Shown here one piece after another: positions 34,279 to 43,124 of a stretch of DNA of 64,000 bases (the first letter of the stretch is position 1; every line of letters begins with the position of its first letter). Source of the stretch: Ottowia thiooxydans DSM 14619 (GTDB lineage: Bacteria; Pseudomonadota; Gammaproteobacteria; Burkholderiales; Burkholderiaceae_C). Below the pieces are notes generated by a model, which saw nothing but the letters and a program-made list of their open reading frames with translations, did not search any database and was not told the DNA's origin. Location: assembly GCF_000422885.1 (NCBI RefSeq), contig NZ_AUGX01000015.1:118367-182366 (forward strand). The letters are read 5' to 3'. The position numbers were made by a program, and so were the translations under genes.

Positions 34279-35244
34279 TTACGCCAAAGCCGTCCTTCGA
34301 GCCATGGCCTCCATCCGGCCGCAAGCGTCCTCCAGCTCGCGAACCAAAGTTCTCATCAGTTCGCCGGCAGGCTCCAAAGTCTTCACAAGCCCAGCAGATT
34401 GGCCGGCTTCGACTTTCCCCCACGCCACATCTCCGTCAAGTGCGGCTTGTTTGAGCGTGCTTTTCTTGAACAGAGCTTCGTATTCCTCTTTGCTAACGTC
34501 GCGCTGCTCCGCATCGAAAATCGCCTCTGTGAATGCATTGTTCAGCGCTCGTACGGGCAGGCTGCGGCGGCCAACCAACACGGCGTCTGCTGCGCGGGCG
34601 TTCAGAACTGCCTCTTTGTAAGCCGCATGCACGGTGGCTTCTGGTGTCACGAGGAAACGGGTACCCAGTTGCACGGCATCCGCGCCAAGCGCGAGGAGCG
34701 CGGCGATGCCCCAACCATCGGCCACTCCACCGCCCGCAATGACGGGAATGGAGACCTCACGCAGCACTTGGCGCACGGTGACTAGCGTGCTGACCCCGCT
34801 CACAGGCGGATGCCCACCTGCTTCCGCGCCCACGACGACCAGCGCGTCAACTCCCGCGGCCTCAGCTTTGAGCGCATGTTCAAGCGTAGAGACCACGTGG
34901 ATCCACTTGGCCCCATATTCGCGAAAGCGCGGCAGATGCGCCTTGGGCCCACCTTGAGACGCAATGATGACGGGAACCCGGTGCTCATACATCACATTCA
35001 AGATGTCATCCACCTGTGGCCGATACAGAGGGATGTTCACCGCGAACGGCTTGCTCGTGAGGGCTGACATCTCATCCAGGACCCCTTTGAACGCCTCGAC
35101 GTACATCGGCCCGGCAGCGATGACGCCCAAACCTCCTTCGTTCGAAACCGTAGCGGGTAGCGCCGCACTGGAAGAGGCCCAGCTCATCCCGGCTTGTACG
35201 ATCGGATGCTCGATTCCGAGCATTTCGGTGATTCTTGTCTTCAT
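34279..35244 (-). CDS. Nitronate monooxygenase-like FMN-dependent enzyme (NPD family)
   Basis: The 321-residue TIM-barrel protein starts ITEMLGIEHPIVQAGMSWASSSAALPATVSN-like (residues 5-35), the FMN-binding N-terminus of class I/II nitronate monooxygenases and 2-nitropropane dioxygenases. Later landmarks are VVVGAEAGGHPPVSG, IPVIAGGGVADGWGI and LGADAVQLGTRFLVTPEA, which hold the FMN phosphate. Many members in catabolic operons of Burkholderiales have unknown, possibly enoyl-reductase-like, substrates rather than nitronates. It is the last gene of the reverse-strand cluster and is followed by its terminator. Confidence 0.85.
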   Translation of the reverse strand: MKTRITEMLGIEHPIVQAGMSWASSSAALPATVSNEGGLGVIAAGPMYVEAFKGVLDEMSALTSKPFAVNIPLYRPQVDDILNVMYEHRVPVIIASQGGPKAHLPRFREYGAKWIHVVSTLEHALKAEAAGVDALVVVGAEAGGHPPVSGVSTLVTVRQVLREVSIPVIAGGGVADGWGIAALLALGADAVQLGTRFLVTPEATVHAAYKEAVLNARAADAVLVGRRSLPVRALNNAFTEAIFDAEQRDVSKEEYEALFKKSTLKQAALDGDVAWGKVEAGQSAGLVKTLEPAGELMRTLVRELEDACGRMEAMARRTALA

Positions 35245-35313
35245 CTGAAGCTCTCAATTCAAAGGGGATACGGGGAGCGTAGAACCTGAGCGCCTACGGA
35301 GCGCACGGGCAAA

Positions 35314-36300
35314 TTAGTCGAGCCGGATGCCGGATTCCTTGATCAGACGAGCGTAGGCGTTGCGCTCCTCATCTACCAACTGGGCCAGATCAGTGCTGGA
35401 GCCGGGAAGTGCAATGTTTCCGGTAGAGGCAAACTGGTTCTTGAGCTTGTCTGAGCCGAGTGCGCGTTGGATGGCAGCGTTCAGCGTGGCAACCACTGCA
35501 GGAGGTGTTCTTGCAGGAGCGAACACGGCGAACCAGTTGCTGGCAGAAAAACTGGGCACGCCACTTTCCGCAATGGTCGGAATTTCAGGAAAAAGCGGTT
35601 CTCTGGATTTGCCGCTGGAGGCCAGGGCTTGTAGGGCCCCGGCGCGGACCTGCCCCAACACCGTGGGCACGGAATCAAAGAGCAGGTCGATGGTGCCTGA
35701 GCGCAAATCAGTGAGCGCGGGGTTGGTCCCCTTGTACGGGATGTGTCTCAGTTGGATGCCCGCCGCTCTCTGGAAGGCTGCAGCGGCCAGATGCGTGTTG
35801 GAGCCGTTGCCTGCGGAGCCTATGGTGAGCTTGCCGGGGTTCTGGCGCGCGAAGGCTATGAGCTCTTGAACAGTCTTGGTTTCAAGCCCGGGGCGGCCCA
35901 GCAGCAGGTATGCGAAACGCGCTACGCCACCCACCGGCACGAAATCCTTCTGCGGGTCGTAAGGCAGGTTAGGCATCAAGACGGGGTTGATGACGAACGT
36001 GGCGGCGCTTCCCAGCAGCAAGGTATAGCCATCTGGCTCGGCGGAGGCCGCTTGCTGGGCGGCGATGATTCCGCCGGCGCCAGGTCGGTTTTCGATGATC
36101 AGCGATTGCCCAAGAGGCCCTCCGATTTCCTGGGCCAGCGCGCGCGCCACGAAATCGCTTCCACCGCCTGCGGCAAAACCCACGACCAGCTTGGGAGGTT
36201 TTACAGGCCATTTGGGTTGGGCCAAAAGCGCGGGGCTCGAAAGGGCGGAAGCGGCAAGCGCTGCGAATGCACGGCGGTTGAGATGAGGCATGTGGATCAT
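35314..36300 (-). CDS. Bug-type tripartite tricarboxylate transporter substrate-binding protein
   Basis: A 328-residue periplasmic receptor with an N-terminal signal carrying an RRAF motif (LNRRAFAALAASALSSPALL), then PPKLVVGFAAGGGSDFVARALAQE, IIENRPGAGGIIAAQQAASAEPDGYTLL and LRHIPYKGTNPALTDLRSGTIDLLF, all diagnostic of the Bug family. The RR in the signal may be Tat-like. An ATG at 36291 is an alternative start. It lies four bases after the upstream CoA-transferase stop, so the two are coupled. Confidence 0.92.
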   Translation of the reverse strand: MIHMPHLNRRAFAALAASALSSPALLAQPKWPVKPPKLVVGFAAGGGSDFVARALAQEIGGPLGQSLIIENRPGAGGIIAAQQAASAEPDGYTLLLGSAATFVINPVLMPNLPYDPQKDFVPVGGVARFAYLLLGRPGLETKTVQELIAFARQNPGKLTIGSAGNGSNTHLAAAAFQRAAGIQLRHIPYKGTNPALTDLRSGTIDLLFDSVPTVLGQVRAGALQALASSGKSREPLFPEIPTIAESGVPSFSASNWFAVFAPARTPPAVVATLNAAIQRALGSDKLKNQFASTGNIALPGSSTDLAQLVDEERNAYARLIKESGIRLD

Positions 36301-36304
36301 TTCT

Positions 36305-37540
36305 TTAAGTGGGGCGCTGGGAATCGGCAGGGCGGTGGGCCCGGGCGATCCCGCGTGTGATCAGGTCTTCGATATGAGTGGGTGAGTAACCGAGTTCACG
36401 CAAAACTTCCTCCGTCTGTTCGCCGATATGCGGTGCGTGATGCCGCAGCTTCGCTTCAAAGCCGGACATCGAAACAGGAACATTGATCCGCTTGATGCGG
36501 CCTTGGGAAGGGTGCGTGTCGTCCTCAATCAGACCCACATCACGCAGATGAGGGTCTGCGAGAAGGCTTTCCAGGGTATGGCACGGCATGATGGGAACGT
36601 CATGGCTCAGCAGGCGTTCCATCAGTTCATCTGTACTGAATTGACCCACAACATCCGCGCGGGCCGCGAAGAATTCCGATACGTGCTCTATCCTTGCCAG
36701 CGAGCTTGAGTAACGCGCGTCTTCCGCCAAATCATTTCGTCCCAGGGCTTCGAACAGGCGTTTGACCTGGGAGTCCGTATTGGTCGTGATGCAGACGTAG
36801 CCGTCCTTGGTCTTCACCGGCTTGGCATTGGCATCGAGCAGCCGCTGATCGCCTAGTGGGCCGGTGGGAGGGTCGAAGGTGTGTCCATACATATGTTCAC
36901 TGAGAAGCAGCGCTGCGAAACTCTCGAACATCGGAATTTCGAGCGTCCGCCCCATGCCATCTCTCTGCCTGGCGAAGAGGGCGGCGAGCACCGCGTTGGA
37001 CACAATGAGGCCTGCCGTTCTATCGACCACCACATACGGCACATAGCGCGGCTCTGCCCCATGGCTTGCGAACAAGCTGGCCAGTCCGGTTCCGCCTTGC
37101 AAGATCGAGTCGTAGGCGGGCCTGCCGGCATAGCGCCCCTTGCTTCCAAAACCAACCACCGAGGCATGAACCAGCGTGGGATGGCGTTTGCACAAGGTTT
37201 CGGCATCCAGGCCCAGGCGCGCCAACGCCGCTGGTCTCATGTTGTGCAGGAAAACATGCGCGCTATCGACCAGCTTGAGCAGCGCTTGCCGGCCTTCCTC
37301 TTGCTTGAGATCCAGGCAGAGGCTGCGCTTGTTGCCATTCAGATGCAGAAACTTGCCTGGCATGCCAGGGGTGGGCGAGCGTCCGCAGATCCATCGAATG
37401 ACGTCGCCGGAGCGCTCTTCCACCTTGATCACATCGGCACCGTAGTCCCCCAACACCTGAGTGGCATAGGGGCCTACGACGGCGGAAGTCAGATCAACGA
37501 TGCGAATGCCGGCCAGCGGCGCGGATGTGTTTGAGGTCAC
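36305..37540 (-). CDS. CaiB/BaiF (class III) CoA-transferase
   Basis: This 411-residue enzyme should move CoA between carboxylic acids. Family landmarks are GIRIVDLTSAVVGPYATQVLGDYGADVIKVEE near the N-terminus, NGNKRSLCLDLKQEEGRQALLKLV, and the catalytic Asp in VVVDRTAGLIV. C-terminal sequences ELGYSPTHIEDLI also fit. It overlaps nothing but stands six bases from the next Bug gene and four from the previous, inside one transcription unit. A second CaiB/BaiF gene lies at 44142-45338, so the pathway may load CoA on two substrates or use different donors. Confidence 0.9.
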   Translation of the reverse strand: MTSNTSAPLAGIRIVDLTSAVVGPYATQVLGDYGADVIKVEERSGDVIRWICGRSPTPGMPGKFLHLNGNKRSLCLDLKQEEGRQALLKLVDSAHVFLHNMRPAALARLGLDAETLCKRHPTLVHASVVGFGSKGRYAGRPAYDSILQGGTGLASLFASHGAEPRYVPYVVVDRTAGLIVSNAVLAALFARQRDGMGRTLEIPMFESFAALLLSEHMYGHTFDPPTGPLGDQRLLDANAKPVKTKDGYVCITTNTDSQVKRLFEALGRNDLAEDARYSSSLARIEHVSEFFAARADVVGQFSTDELMERLLSHDVPIMPCHTLESLLADPHLRDVGLIEDDTHPSQGRIKRINVPVSMSGFEAKLRHHAPHIGEQTEEVLRELGYSPTHIEDLITRGIARAHRPADSQRPT

Positions 37541-37546
37541 AGCGTA

Positions 37547-38548
37547 TCAGGCGTCAAGCTTGATGCCGCGGTCCTTGATGATCTTTCTCCAGGTTTCAAT
37601 CTCCTTATTGAGGAAGGTCTCGAATTCCTTGGGAGTGGTCCCCCTGACGCGGATTCCTTCCATGGCCAGCTTGGGCGCAAGGTCCGGCGCCTTGACGGCA
37701 TCGACGACAGCCTTGTTCAATCGCTCCACGATCGCTGGCGGCGTGTTGGCCGGAGCGGCAAAAGCCCACCAGCCCTCAATGTCGTAGGTGGGATAGCCCG
37801 CTTCCGCGATGGTGGGGTAGTCTTTGAAGGCTGGTGAGCGTTCTGCGCTTGTGATGGCAAGCACCTTCACGCGGTCGGCCTTCAGCGCTGCGGCGGCTCC
37901 CGAGTAGGTGCTGAAGGTGTAATCCAGTTGCCCGCCGATCAAATCGTTGATGACGGGCGCGGTGCCTTTGTACGGCACATGCAGCATCTTGATGCCCGCC
38001 ACGGCCTGCAGCAACTCGCCCATAAGGTGGGCATTGCCCCCCGTACCGGAAGAACCGAAGGAGTAGTGGCCTGGCTTGTCTTTGGCGAGTTGCACCAGCT
38101 CTCTCACGTTTTTAACCGGAGAGTCCTTGCGTGTCAGCAGCAGAAAGGGCGCGCTCGCGGCGAGCGTGATGGGGGTGAAGCTTTTGACTGAATCGTAGGG
38201 AAGGCTGGGAACCAGGCTTGCATTGATGGCGTGAGCGGCCGGCATCTGGAGCAAGGTGTAGCCGTCGGGCTTGGCGGTGGCCACTGCTTGAGTGCCAATC
38301 AGCGTATTGCCTCCCGCGCGGTTTTCCACAATGACAGACTGCTTCAGGGATTGCGTCATCTGATCGGCAATGGCTCGTGCCAACACGTCATTGATCGCGC
38401 CTGGGGGATAGGGCACCACGATCTTGATGACGCGGCTCGGAAACTCTTCGGCATGGACGCCAACTGAAATGGCCGCGAGGCCACCTGCAAAGGCTTGAAG
38501 AATGGCTCTACGAGACGCTGAAGTTGATCCGGTGTGTAAAGAACTCAT
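37547..38548 (-). CDS. Bug-type tripartite tricarboxylate transporter substrate-binding protein
   Basis: A 333-residue receptor. The signal (residues 1-35, with SRRAILQAFAGGLAAISVGVHA-type sequence) again starts with an RR motif. The mature part has FPSRVIKIVVPYPPGAINDVLARAIADQ, VIVENRAGGNTLIGTQAVATAKPDGYTLL and MLHVPYKGTAPVINDLIGGQLDYTF. Its ATG overlaps the stop of the upstream muconate-cycloisomerase-like gene by four bases, tying it to that enzyme. No membrane transporter subunits are near. Confidence 0.92.
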   Translation of the reverse strand: MSSLHTGSTSASRRAILQAFAGGLAAISVGVHAEEFPSRVIKIVVPYPPGAINDVLARAIADQMTQSLKQSVIVENRAGGNTLIGTQAVATAKPDGYTLLQMPAAHAINASLVPSLPYDSVKSFTPITLAASAPFLLLTRKDSPVKNVRELVQLAKDKPGHYSFGSSGTGGNAHLMGELLQAVAGIKMLHVPYKGTAPVINDLIGGQLDYTFSTYSGAAAALKADRVKVLAITSAERSPAFKDYPTIAEAGYPTYDIEGWWAFAAPANTPPAIVERLNKAVVDAVKAPDLAPKLAMEGIRVRGTTPKEFETFLNKEIETWRKIIKDRGIKLDA

Positions 38549-39666
38549 GTGGTTGTCTCCCAGGTAATAGAAAGCTGCTCGGGGTTCGAGCTATTGAAAT
38601 CAACGCCTGTACCTATGGCGTCAGACACGGTGATGGATCCGTTCTTCACGTCGAATCCAGAGAACGGGTCGTCGAGAATGTGCTCGGACTCAGCCAACTC
38701 GACCCCCAGAGTGGGTGCAGGAAGAATGCTCGCCAGGTGGGCGGCTTGGGCCGATGCCAGGCGTGGCCCGAAGATCGCTCCTACCCGGCACTGCATGCCC
38801 GCGGTCTGGCACAGTTGGGCAGCTAGCAAGGTATCGCGCAAGCCACCGAAGTACGGAACCTTCAGGTTGAACGAATGAGCCGCTTTCATCTCAATCAGTT
38901 TGAGCAGGTTCTGTAGTGATCCAGCGATGCTCTCATCTGCCTCGATAGCAATGCTGGATTCGCGCGTGATCCGAGCCATGCCCTCCCAGTCGGTGCCAGC
39001 CACAGGTTGCTCCACCAGGCTCACGCCAAAACCCGAGAGCACCTTGCACAACTCCACCGCAGCATCTGTCTCGTAGGCCTGGTTGGCATCCACGGTCAGC
39101 AAGGCGGTGGGGCCGGCCGCTTGCCTCACCGCTTGAACCCTCTGCGTATCCAGTTCCCATTCACCACTTAGCTTGATCTTCAGGATTCGATAACCTTCCG
39201 CCGTTAGTTCCCGTGCGGCTTGAGCCATCTCCTCGGGCTCTTTGATCGGAAGCAAGCGTGCGGCAAGCGCCGTGCGCGTGATGGCTCCGCCGAGAATCTG
39301 GTGCAAGGAAACACCATGCTGTTTGGCCATCAAGTCATAGACTGCGCCAACGATGCCAGCCCTCACTGGCGCCACTCCCGAACAGGCTTCGTACAGCGTG
39401 CGATGCATTCGCTCGGTCTCGAACAGCGTGATGCCCCGAAGCGCCATGGCACCGGCTTTCAGCGCCTCGTATGTGCGGGGCGGATTAGGCTTGCCGATGG
39501 GTGTGGTCAGCACGTATCCGTAACCCGTCAAGCCTTGTGCGGTGGTGGTTGACACCAGCCAACCATGAACGTGCTCGATGTGGCCTTGGGAAAACCGCCA
39601 GGTCGGGTCTTGCTGGCGTTGCCGAAGCTCCGCCCACTCAAAGCGAATCTCGGAAGATGCGCTCAA
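38545..39666 (-). CDS. Enolase-superfamily enzyme, mandelate racemase/muconate cycloisomerase group
   Basis: The 373-residue protein has the N-terminal capping domain and C-terminal barrel of this group. Catalytic residues can be followed in order: the KxK pair in ILKIKLSG, the first metal Asp in LTVDANQAYETD, the Glu in VSLVEQPVAG, the third ligand in IEADES, and the C-terminal lysine in FNLKVPYFGG. This Lys-Lys pattern is that of the muconate-lactonising/dipeptide-epimerase subgroup. The reaction starts with proton removal next to a carboxylate; the actual substrate is unknown. It overlaps the HMG-CoA-lyase-like gene upstream and the Bug gene downstream by four bases each. Confidence 0.85.
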   Translation of the reverse strand: MSASSEIRFEWAELRQRQQDPTWRFSQGHIEHVHGWLVSTTTAQGLTGYGYVLTTPIGKPNPPRTYEALKAGAMALRGITLFETERMHRTLYEACSGVAPVRAGIVGAVYDLMAKQHGVSLHQILGGAITRTALAARLLPIKEPEEMAQAARELTAEGYRILKIKLSGEWELDTQRVQAVRQAAGPTALLTVDANQAYETDAAVELCKVLSGFGVSLVEQPVAGTDWEGMARITRESSIAIEADESIAGSLQNLLKLIEMKAAHSFNLKVPYFGGLRDTLLAAQLCQTAGMQCRVGAIFGPRLASAQAAHLASILPAPTLGVELAESEHILDDPFSGFDVKNGSITVSDAIGTGVDFNSSNPEQLSITWETTT

Positions 39667-40664
39667 CCCGGTCTCCCGCTTGCTGCGTTCTGCTGCCGAG
39701 CGTGGGAATGAGCCTCTCGCAAAGGGTTCAAACCGCTTCGAGCCACACGTCCGTCGAGCTCGCGCCCCAAGGCCGCCTCGCAGGCCTCTACCGTTTCCAG
39801 AAGCCGGTTCAGATCGATGCCGGTGCGTATTCCCATGTTCTCGAACAGATCGATCAAATCCTCCGAGGCCACGTTACCCGTGTGACCTCCGCCGTACTTG
39901 ACCTTGCTGGGATGCCCGCCCACGCCGCCCAGTGCGCAGTCGAAGTAGCGAACGCCTGCTTCATAGGCTGCTACGTAGTTGGCAATGCCTGTGCCTCGCG
40001 CATCATGGAAATGGGCGATGAGTGTGGCATCGGGAATGGCGTCTGCCACGCTATTGAACAAAGCACGGGTGGTCAGCGGAGTGGCTGTGCCGGTGGTGTC
40101 GCCCAAAGTGATGTGATGCACACCAAGATCGAACATGCGCTTTAAGTCTTTGACCACCTGAGCGGGATCGACCCAACCTTCGAACGAGCAGCCGAAGGCC
40201 ATTGATATCGTTCCAATCAGACGGAACCGGCCTTGCGCGGCAGCGATCATTTCTTCAATGTTTCGCCATTGCTCTTCTCGGGTCCGCGCCAGGTTCTTCT
40301 TCGAGTGGGTGTCCGTGGCAGAAATCAGCAAGCTGATTTCGTTCGCGCCATAACCTGCATCAGCATCCACCAGTGCGCGCTCCACGGCTCTTACATTGGC
40401 ACAGGTGGCTTTGTAGAAAACGCCCTCCTTGCGTGGCAGGGTACGCAGGACCTCACTCGCATCGGCGAACTGTGGAATCACCTTCGGGTTCGAGTAGGAC
40501 GTGGCCTCGACGCGCTCGAAGCCCAGATCGGCTATTCGGCTGATGAGCTCCACCTTCTGGGGCGTTGGCAGGAACGCCGATTCATGCTGGAGGCCGTCAC
40601 GGGGAAAGCACTCGCATAGAACGACGTCGCGCTCAAGCTGGTTGTTCATGGGGGTGGGTGTCAT
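39663..40664 (-). CDS. HMG-CoA lyase-like DRE-TIM metallolyase
   Basis: From the ATG at 40664, which overlaps the upstream ligase stop (ATGA), the protein has 333 residues. It carries the family's catalytic Arg-Asp in PRDGLQHE, the metal histidines in HFHDARG (about 218-224) and the Asn motif GNVASEDL. Classical HMG-CoA lyases have a catalytic loop Cys in GGCP; here it reads GGHP with His251. The metal site is therefore intact but the acid/base loop differs, so the substrate may be another 3-hydroxy-acyl-CoA. Human-type enzymes split HMG-CoA to acetoacetate and acetyl-CoA. An internal ATG at 40649 is also possible. A longer frame to 40832 lies inside the ligase gene. Confidence 0.82.
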   Translation of the reverse strand: MTPTPMNNQLERDVVLCECFPRDGLQHESAFLPTPQKVELISRIADLGFERVEATSYSNPKVIPQFADASEVLRTLPRKEGVFYKATCANVRAVERALVDADAGYGANEISLLISATDTHSKKNLARTREEQWRNIEEMIAAAQGRFRLIGTISMAFGCSFEGWVDPAQVVKDLKRMFDLGVHHITLGDTTGTATPLTTRALFNSVADAIPDATLIAHFHDARGTGIANYVAAYEAGVRYFDCALGGVGGHPSKVKYGGGHTGNVASEDLIDLFENMGIRTGIDLNRLLETVEACEAALGRELDGRVARSGLNPLREAHSHARQQNAASGRPG

Positions 40665-42325
40665 GGCGAAGGCGCGATGGTGGTCGCGGTGATGTTCCAA
40701 AGCCGGGTGGCATGCTCGCGGAGCTTGTTTTTCTGAATCTTGGAGCTGCCGGTCATGCCGATATGCTCGAACGTGTCCACTACGTCCAGGTAACGCGGAA
40801 CCTTGAAGTTGGCACAGCGCTGTTTGCTCCACGCAATCAGTTCACCCCGCTCTGCCGTGCAGCCGTCCTTCAGCAGTATGAAGACCGCGGTGACCTCGCC
40901 GAGACGAGCATCCGGCACGCCAATTACCTGCGCTTGCTGTATGGCAGGGTGCGAGTGAAAGACCTCTTCAACCTCGGCAGGGGCCACGTTCTCACCACCG
41001 ACCCGGAACATGTCTTTCAAACGCCCGACCATGCGAAAACGCCCTTGCGCGTTGCGTTCTCCGAGATCGCCTGTCTTGAGCCAGCCTTCTGGCGTGAAAG
41101 CCTTGGCGGTCGCCTCAGGTTGATTGTGATAGCCGCGCATCACGTTCCAGCCGCGCACCTGAATCTCGCCTTGCGCTCCGGCCTCTGAGAGAGCTTCGCC
41201 GGTTTCTGCATCCGCCAGCCGGACCTCTACGCCAGGGTGGGGAAACATGAACCCATCCCTGCGGTCTTCCAGGCTATCGTCCCAATCAGAGAGCAAGACG
41301 TTCGGTGATGCCTCGGATTGCCCATAGGCATTGCACATGTGTGGCACGCCCATCAGTTCGCTGATCTTCAGCATGACCTCTGGTCCGGCCGCCGCCCAAC
41401 CTCCGCGCAGATGAATGCGGGCTTTGTCGAAATCGGGGTGACCGATCAGCATCAGGAAGATCGTGTCGTTCCCGGAAGTTAGCGTGCAGCGCTCGGTATC
41501 AAGCACGTCCAGTGCCTGGGCGACATCAAACTTGGGCAGGCTCAGTAAGCAGCATCCCGAGACCAGGCTGACCAGAATCGAAAGTGTGCTGCCGGCCACA
41601 TGAAAGAATGGCCGAATGCTGAAGTAGCGGTCCGTCGGCTGAACGCCCATACGGCGAGCCACTGATGCGGCGTCACCGATCATGTTCAAGTGCGTCAGCA
41701 TCACACCCTTGGGAAACGAGGTGGTGCCTGAGGTGTACTGAATCAACAGAATATCCTGGGGGCTCACCACACTCTTGGCTGCTTCCAGCTCTGCTTGGCT
41801 GACGAGTTCACCGGCGGCCAGAAACTGCTGAAGGCTGATGGCGCTGCCCGGCAAGTTGCTGCCGCCTACCTGAACCGCCATTTGAAGCGACGGAAGGGCT
41901 GTGCCGGGCAACTTCGACTGCACAGCCGGTTCCACCTGTGCCAGCATGGACTGGAAATCAATGCCGAGAAAGTTGCTCGCGTAAATGAGCAACTTGATGT
42001 TGGCCTGCCGAAGGCAATACTGGAGCTCATCTGGCTTGAACCGGGTGTTCACAGGCACGGCGACTGCGCCAATCATGGCGCAGCCAAAGAAAACCTCAAT
42101 CCACAGGCTTTCATTGCCAAGCAAAATACCTACATGGTCGCCGCGGCGCACACCTGATTGAAGGAGGGCCCGAGCCATTCGAGTGCCCGATGCCTGAAGC
42201 TCGGACCACGTTCGCCGTTCACCTGGGCCAACGTACGCCTCCAGTGCTCCGCGGCTAGCCACGGTGGAAGCAAGCACATCGGCCAGCGTTTTAGGCAGGG
42301 GAATCTGGTTTGAATCAAGCAGCAC
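40661..42325 (-). CDS. Acyl-CoA ligase (AMP-forming)
   Basis: Activates a carboxylic acid with ATP and CoA. The adenylate-forming motifs are present in order: YTSGTTSFPKGVMLTH (P-loop), NAYGQSEASPN, GWLKTGDLGE and the C-terminal lysine region SSKIQKNKLREH. The start is uncertain: GTG at 42325 overlaps the preceding enoyl-CoA hydratase by 11 bases and gives 554 residues beginning with a normal ligase N-terminus; an ATG at 42364 or 42451 would extend it into sequence that reads as noise. Together with the two CoA-transferases it offers a second way to load CoA in the cluster. Substrate unknown. Confidence 0.88.
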   Translation of the reverse strand: MLLDSNQIPLPKTLADVLASTVASRGALEAYVGPGERRTWSELQASGTRMARALLQSGVRRGDHVGILLGNESLWIEVFFGCAMIGAVAVPVNTRFKPDELQYCLRQANIKLLIYASNFLGIDFQSMLAQVEPAVQSKLPGTALPSLQMAVQVGGSNLPGSAISLQQFLAAGELVSQAELEAAKSVVSPQDILLIQYTSGTTSFPKGVMLTHLNMIGDAASVARRMGVQPTDRYFSIRPFFHVAGSTLSILVSLVSGCCLLSLPKFDVAQALDVLDTERCTLTSGNDTIFLMLIGHPDFDKARIHLRGGWAAAGPEVMLKISELMGVPHMCNAYGQSEASPNVLLSDWDDSLEDRRDGFMFPHPGVEVRLADAETGEALSEAGAQGEIQVRGWNVMRGYHNQPEATAKAFTPEGWLKTGDLGERNAQGRFRMVGRLKDMFRVGGENVAPAEVEEVFHSHPAIQQAQVIGVPDARLGEVTAVFILLKDGCTAERGELIAWSKQRCANFKVPRYLDVVDTFEHIGMTGSSKIQKNKLREHATRLWNITATTIAPSP

Positions 42326-43121
42326 CCTGCGCTCCCGAAGCTTGTGCGGCCGGGGCGGCGGCATCTGATCCGCCGAATCCGGAGATCGCCTTCTTCCAGT
42401 CGCTGTGTCGCAGGTTTTCCTGAATGGCGAGCAGCTCCTGGGCCATGGCACCTTCGCGCGTTGATTCCAGTCCGGTGTCGATACTGCGCTTGGTCAGCGC
42501 GACGGTCAGGGGATTGGCTTTGGCGATGCGCTCCGCAAGTTCTTGAACGCGCGCGTCCAACTCGGCGGTGGGGTACACGTGATTGACCAGCCCGAGTTCT
42601 CGAGCCTCTTCCGCTGCCACTTTTCTTCCAGAAAACAGCAGCTCCTTCGCCATGCGTCTTCCCACGATGCGTGGCAGGCGCTGCGTCGCGCCAATGGTTC
42701 CCCAGCCCACTTCGGGGTAGCAGAATACGGCCTCTGTACTCGCCAGGACGAAATCGCATGCGCCCGCGATTTCACACCCTGAGCCGTATGCCGGGCCGTG
42801 CACGACGGCGATCACGGGCTTGCTTAGACGCTCCATCGCCGCGTAGGCCGTGAAACCGTCCACTCGTCGCGCCAGCGCCTCCGCACCACTCATGGTTTGG
42901 CGCTCCTTAAGATCTGCGCCGGCACAGAAGGCGGGGCCTTCTCCGCGCAGCAAGATCACGCGGACGTTGTCGTCGGCGTCCAGCACTTCGCATGCGGCTA
43001 CGATCTCGTGGCACATCTGAAGATTCAGCGCATTGCGGCTGTCTGGCCGAGCCAGACGCAAAGTCGCAATGCTCCCGGCGATGGTCACTTGAATGGCTTG
43101 GAAATCAGGTTGGCTCATCAC
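42315..43121 (-). CDS. Enoyl-CoA hydratase/isomerase family protein (first copy)
   Basis: The 268-residue crotonase-fold protein has the oxyanion-hole motifs GPAFCAGADLKERQ and GPAYGSGCEIAGACDFVLAS. Both hydratase glutamates seem present: one in YPEVGWGTIGATQRLPR and the second in RRMAKELLF, at the 20-residue spacing of rat mitochondrial hydratase (144 and 164). True hydratase activity is therefore likely. A second ATG one codon later is possible. The gene is flanked by the ligase (overlapping) and a Bug gene three bases away. Confidence 0.9.
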   Translation of the reverse strand: MMSQPDFQAIQVTIAGSIATLRLARPDSRNALNLQMCHEIVAACEVLDADDNVRVILLRGEGPAFCAGADLKERQTMSGAEALARRVDGFTAYAAMERLSKPVIAVVHGPAYGSGCEIAGACDFVLASTEAVFCYPEVGWGTIGATQRLPRIVGRRMAKELLFSGRKVAAEEARELGLVNHVYPTAELDARVQELAERIAKANPLTVALTKRSIDTGLESTREGAMAQELLAIQENLRHSDWKKAISGFGGSDAAAPAAQASGAQGAA

Positions 43122-43124
43122 TCG

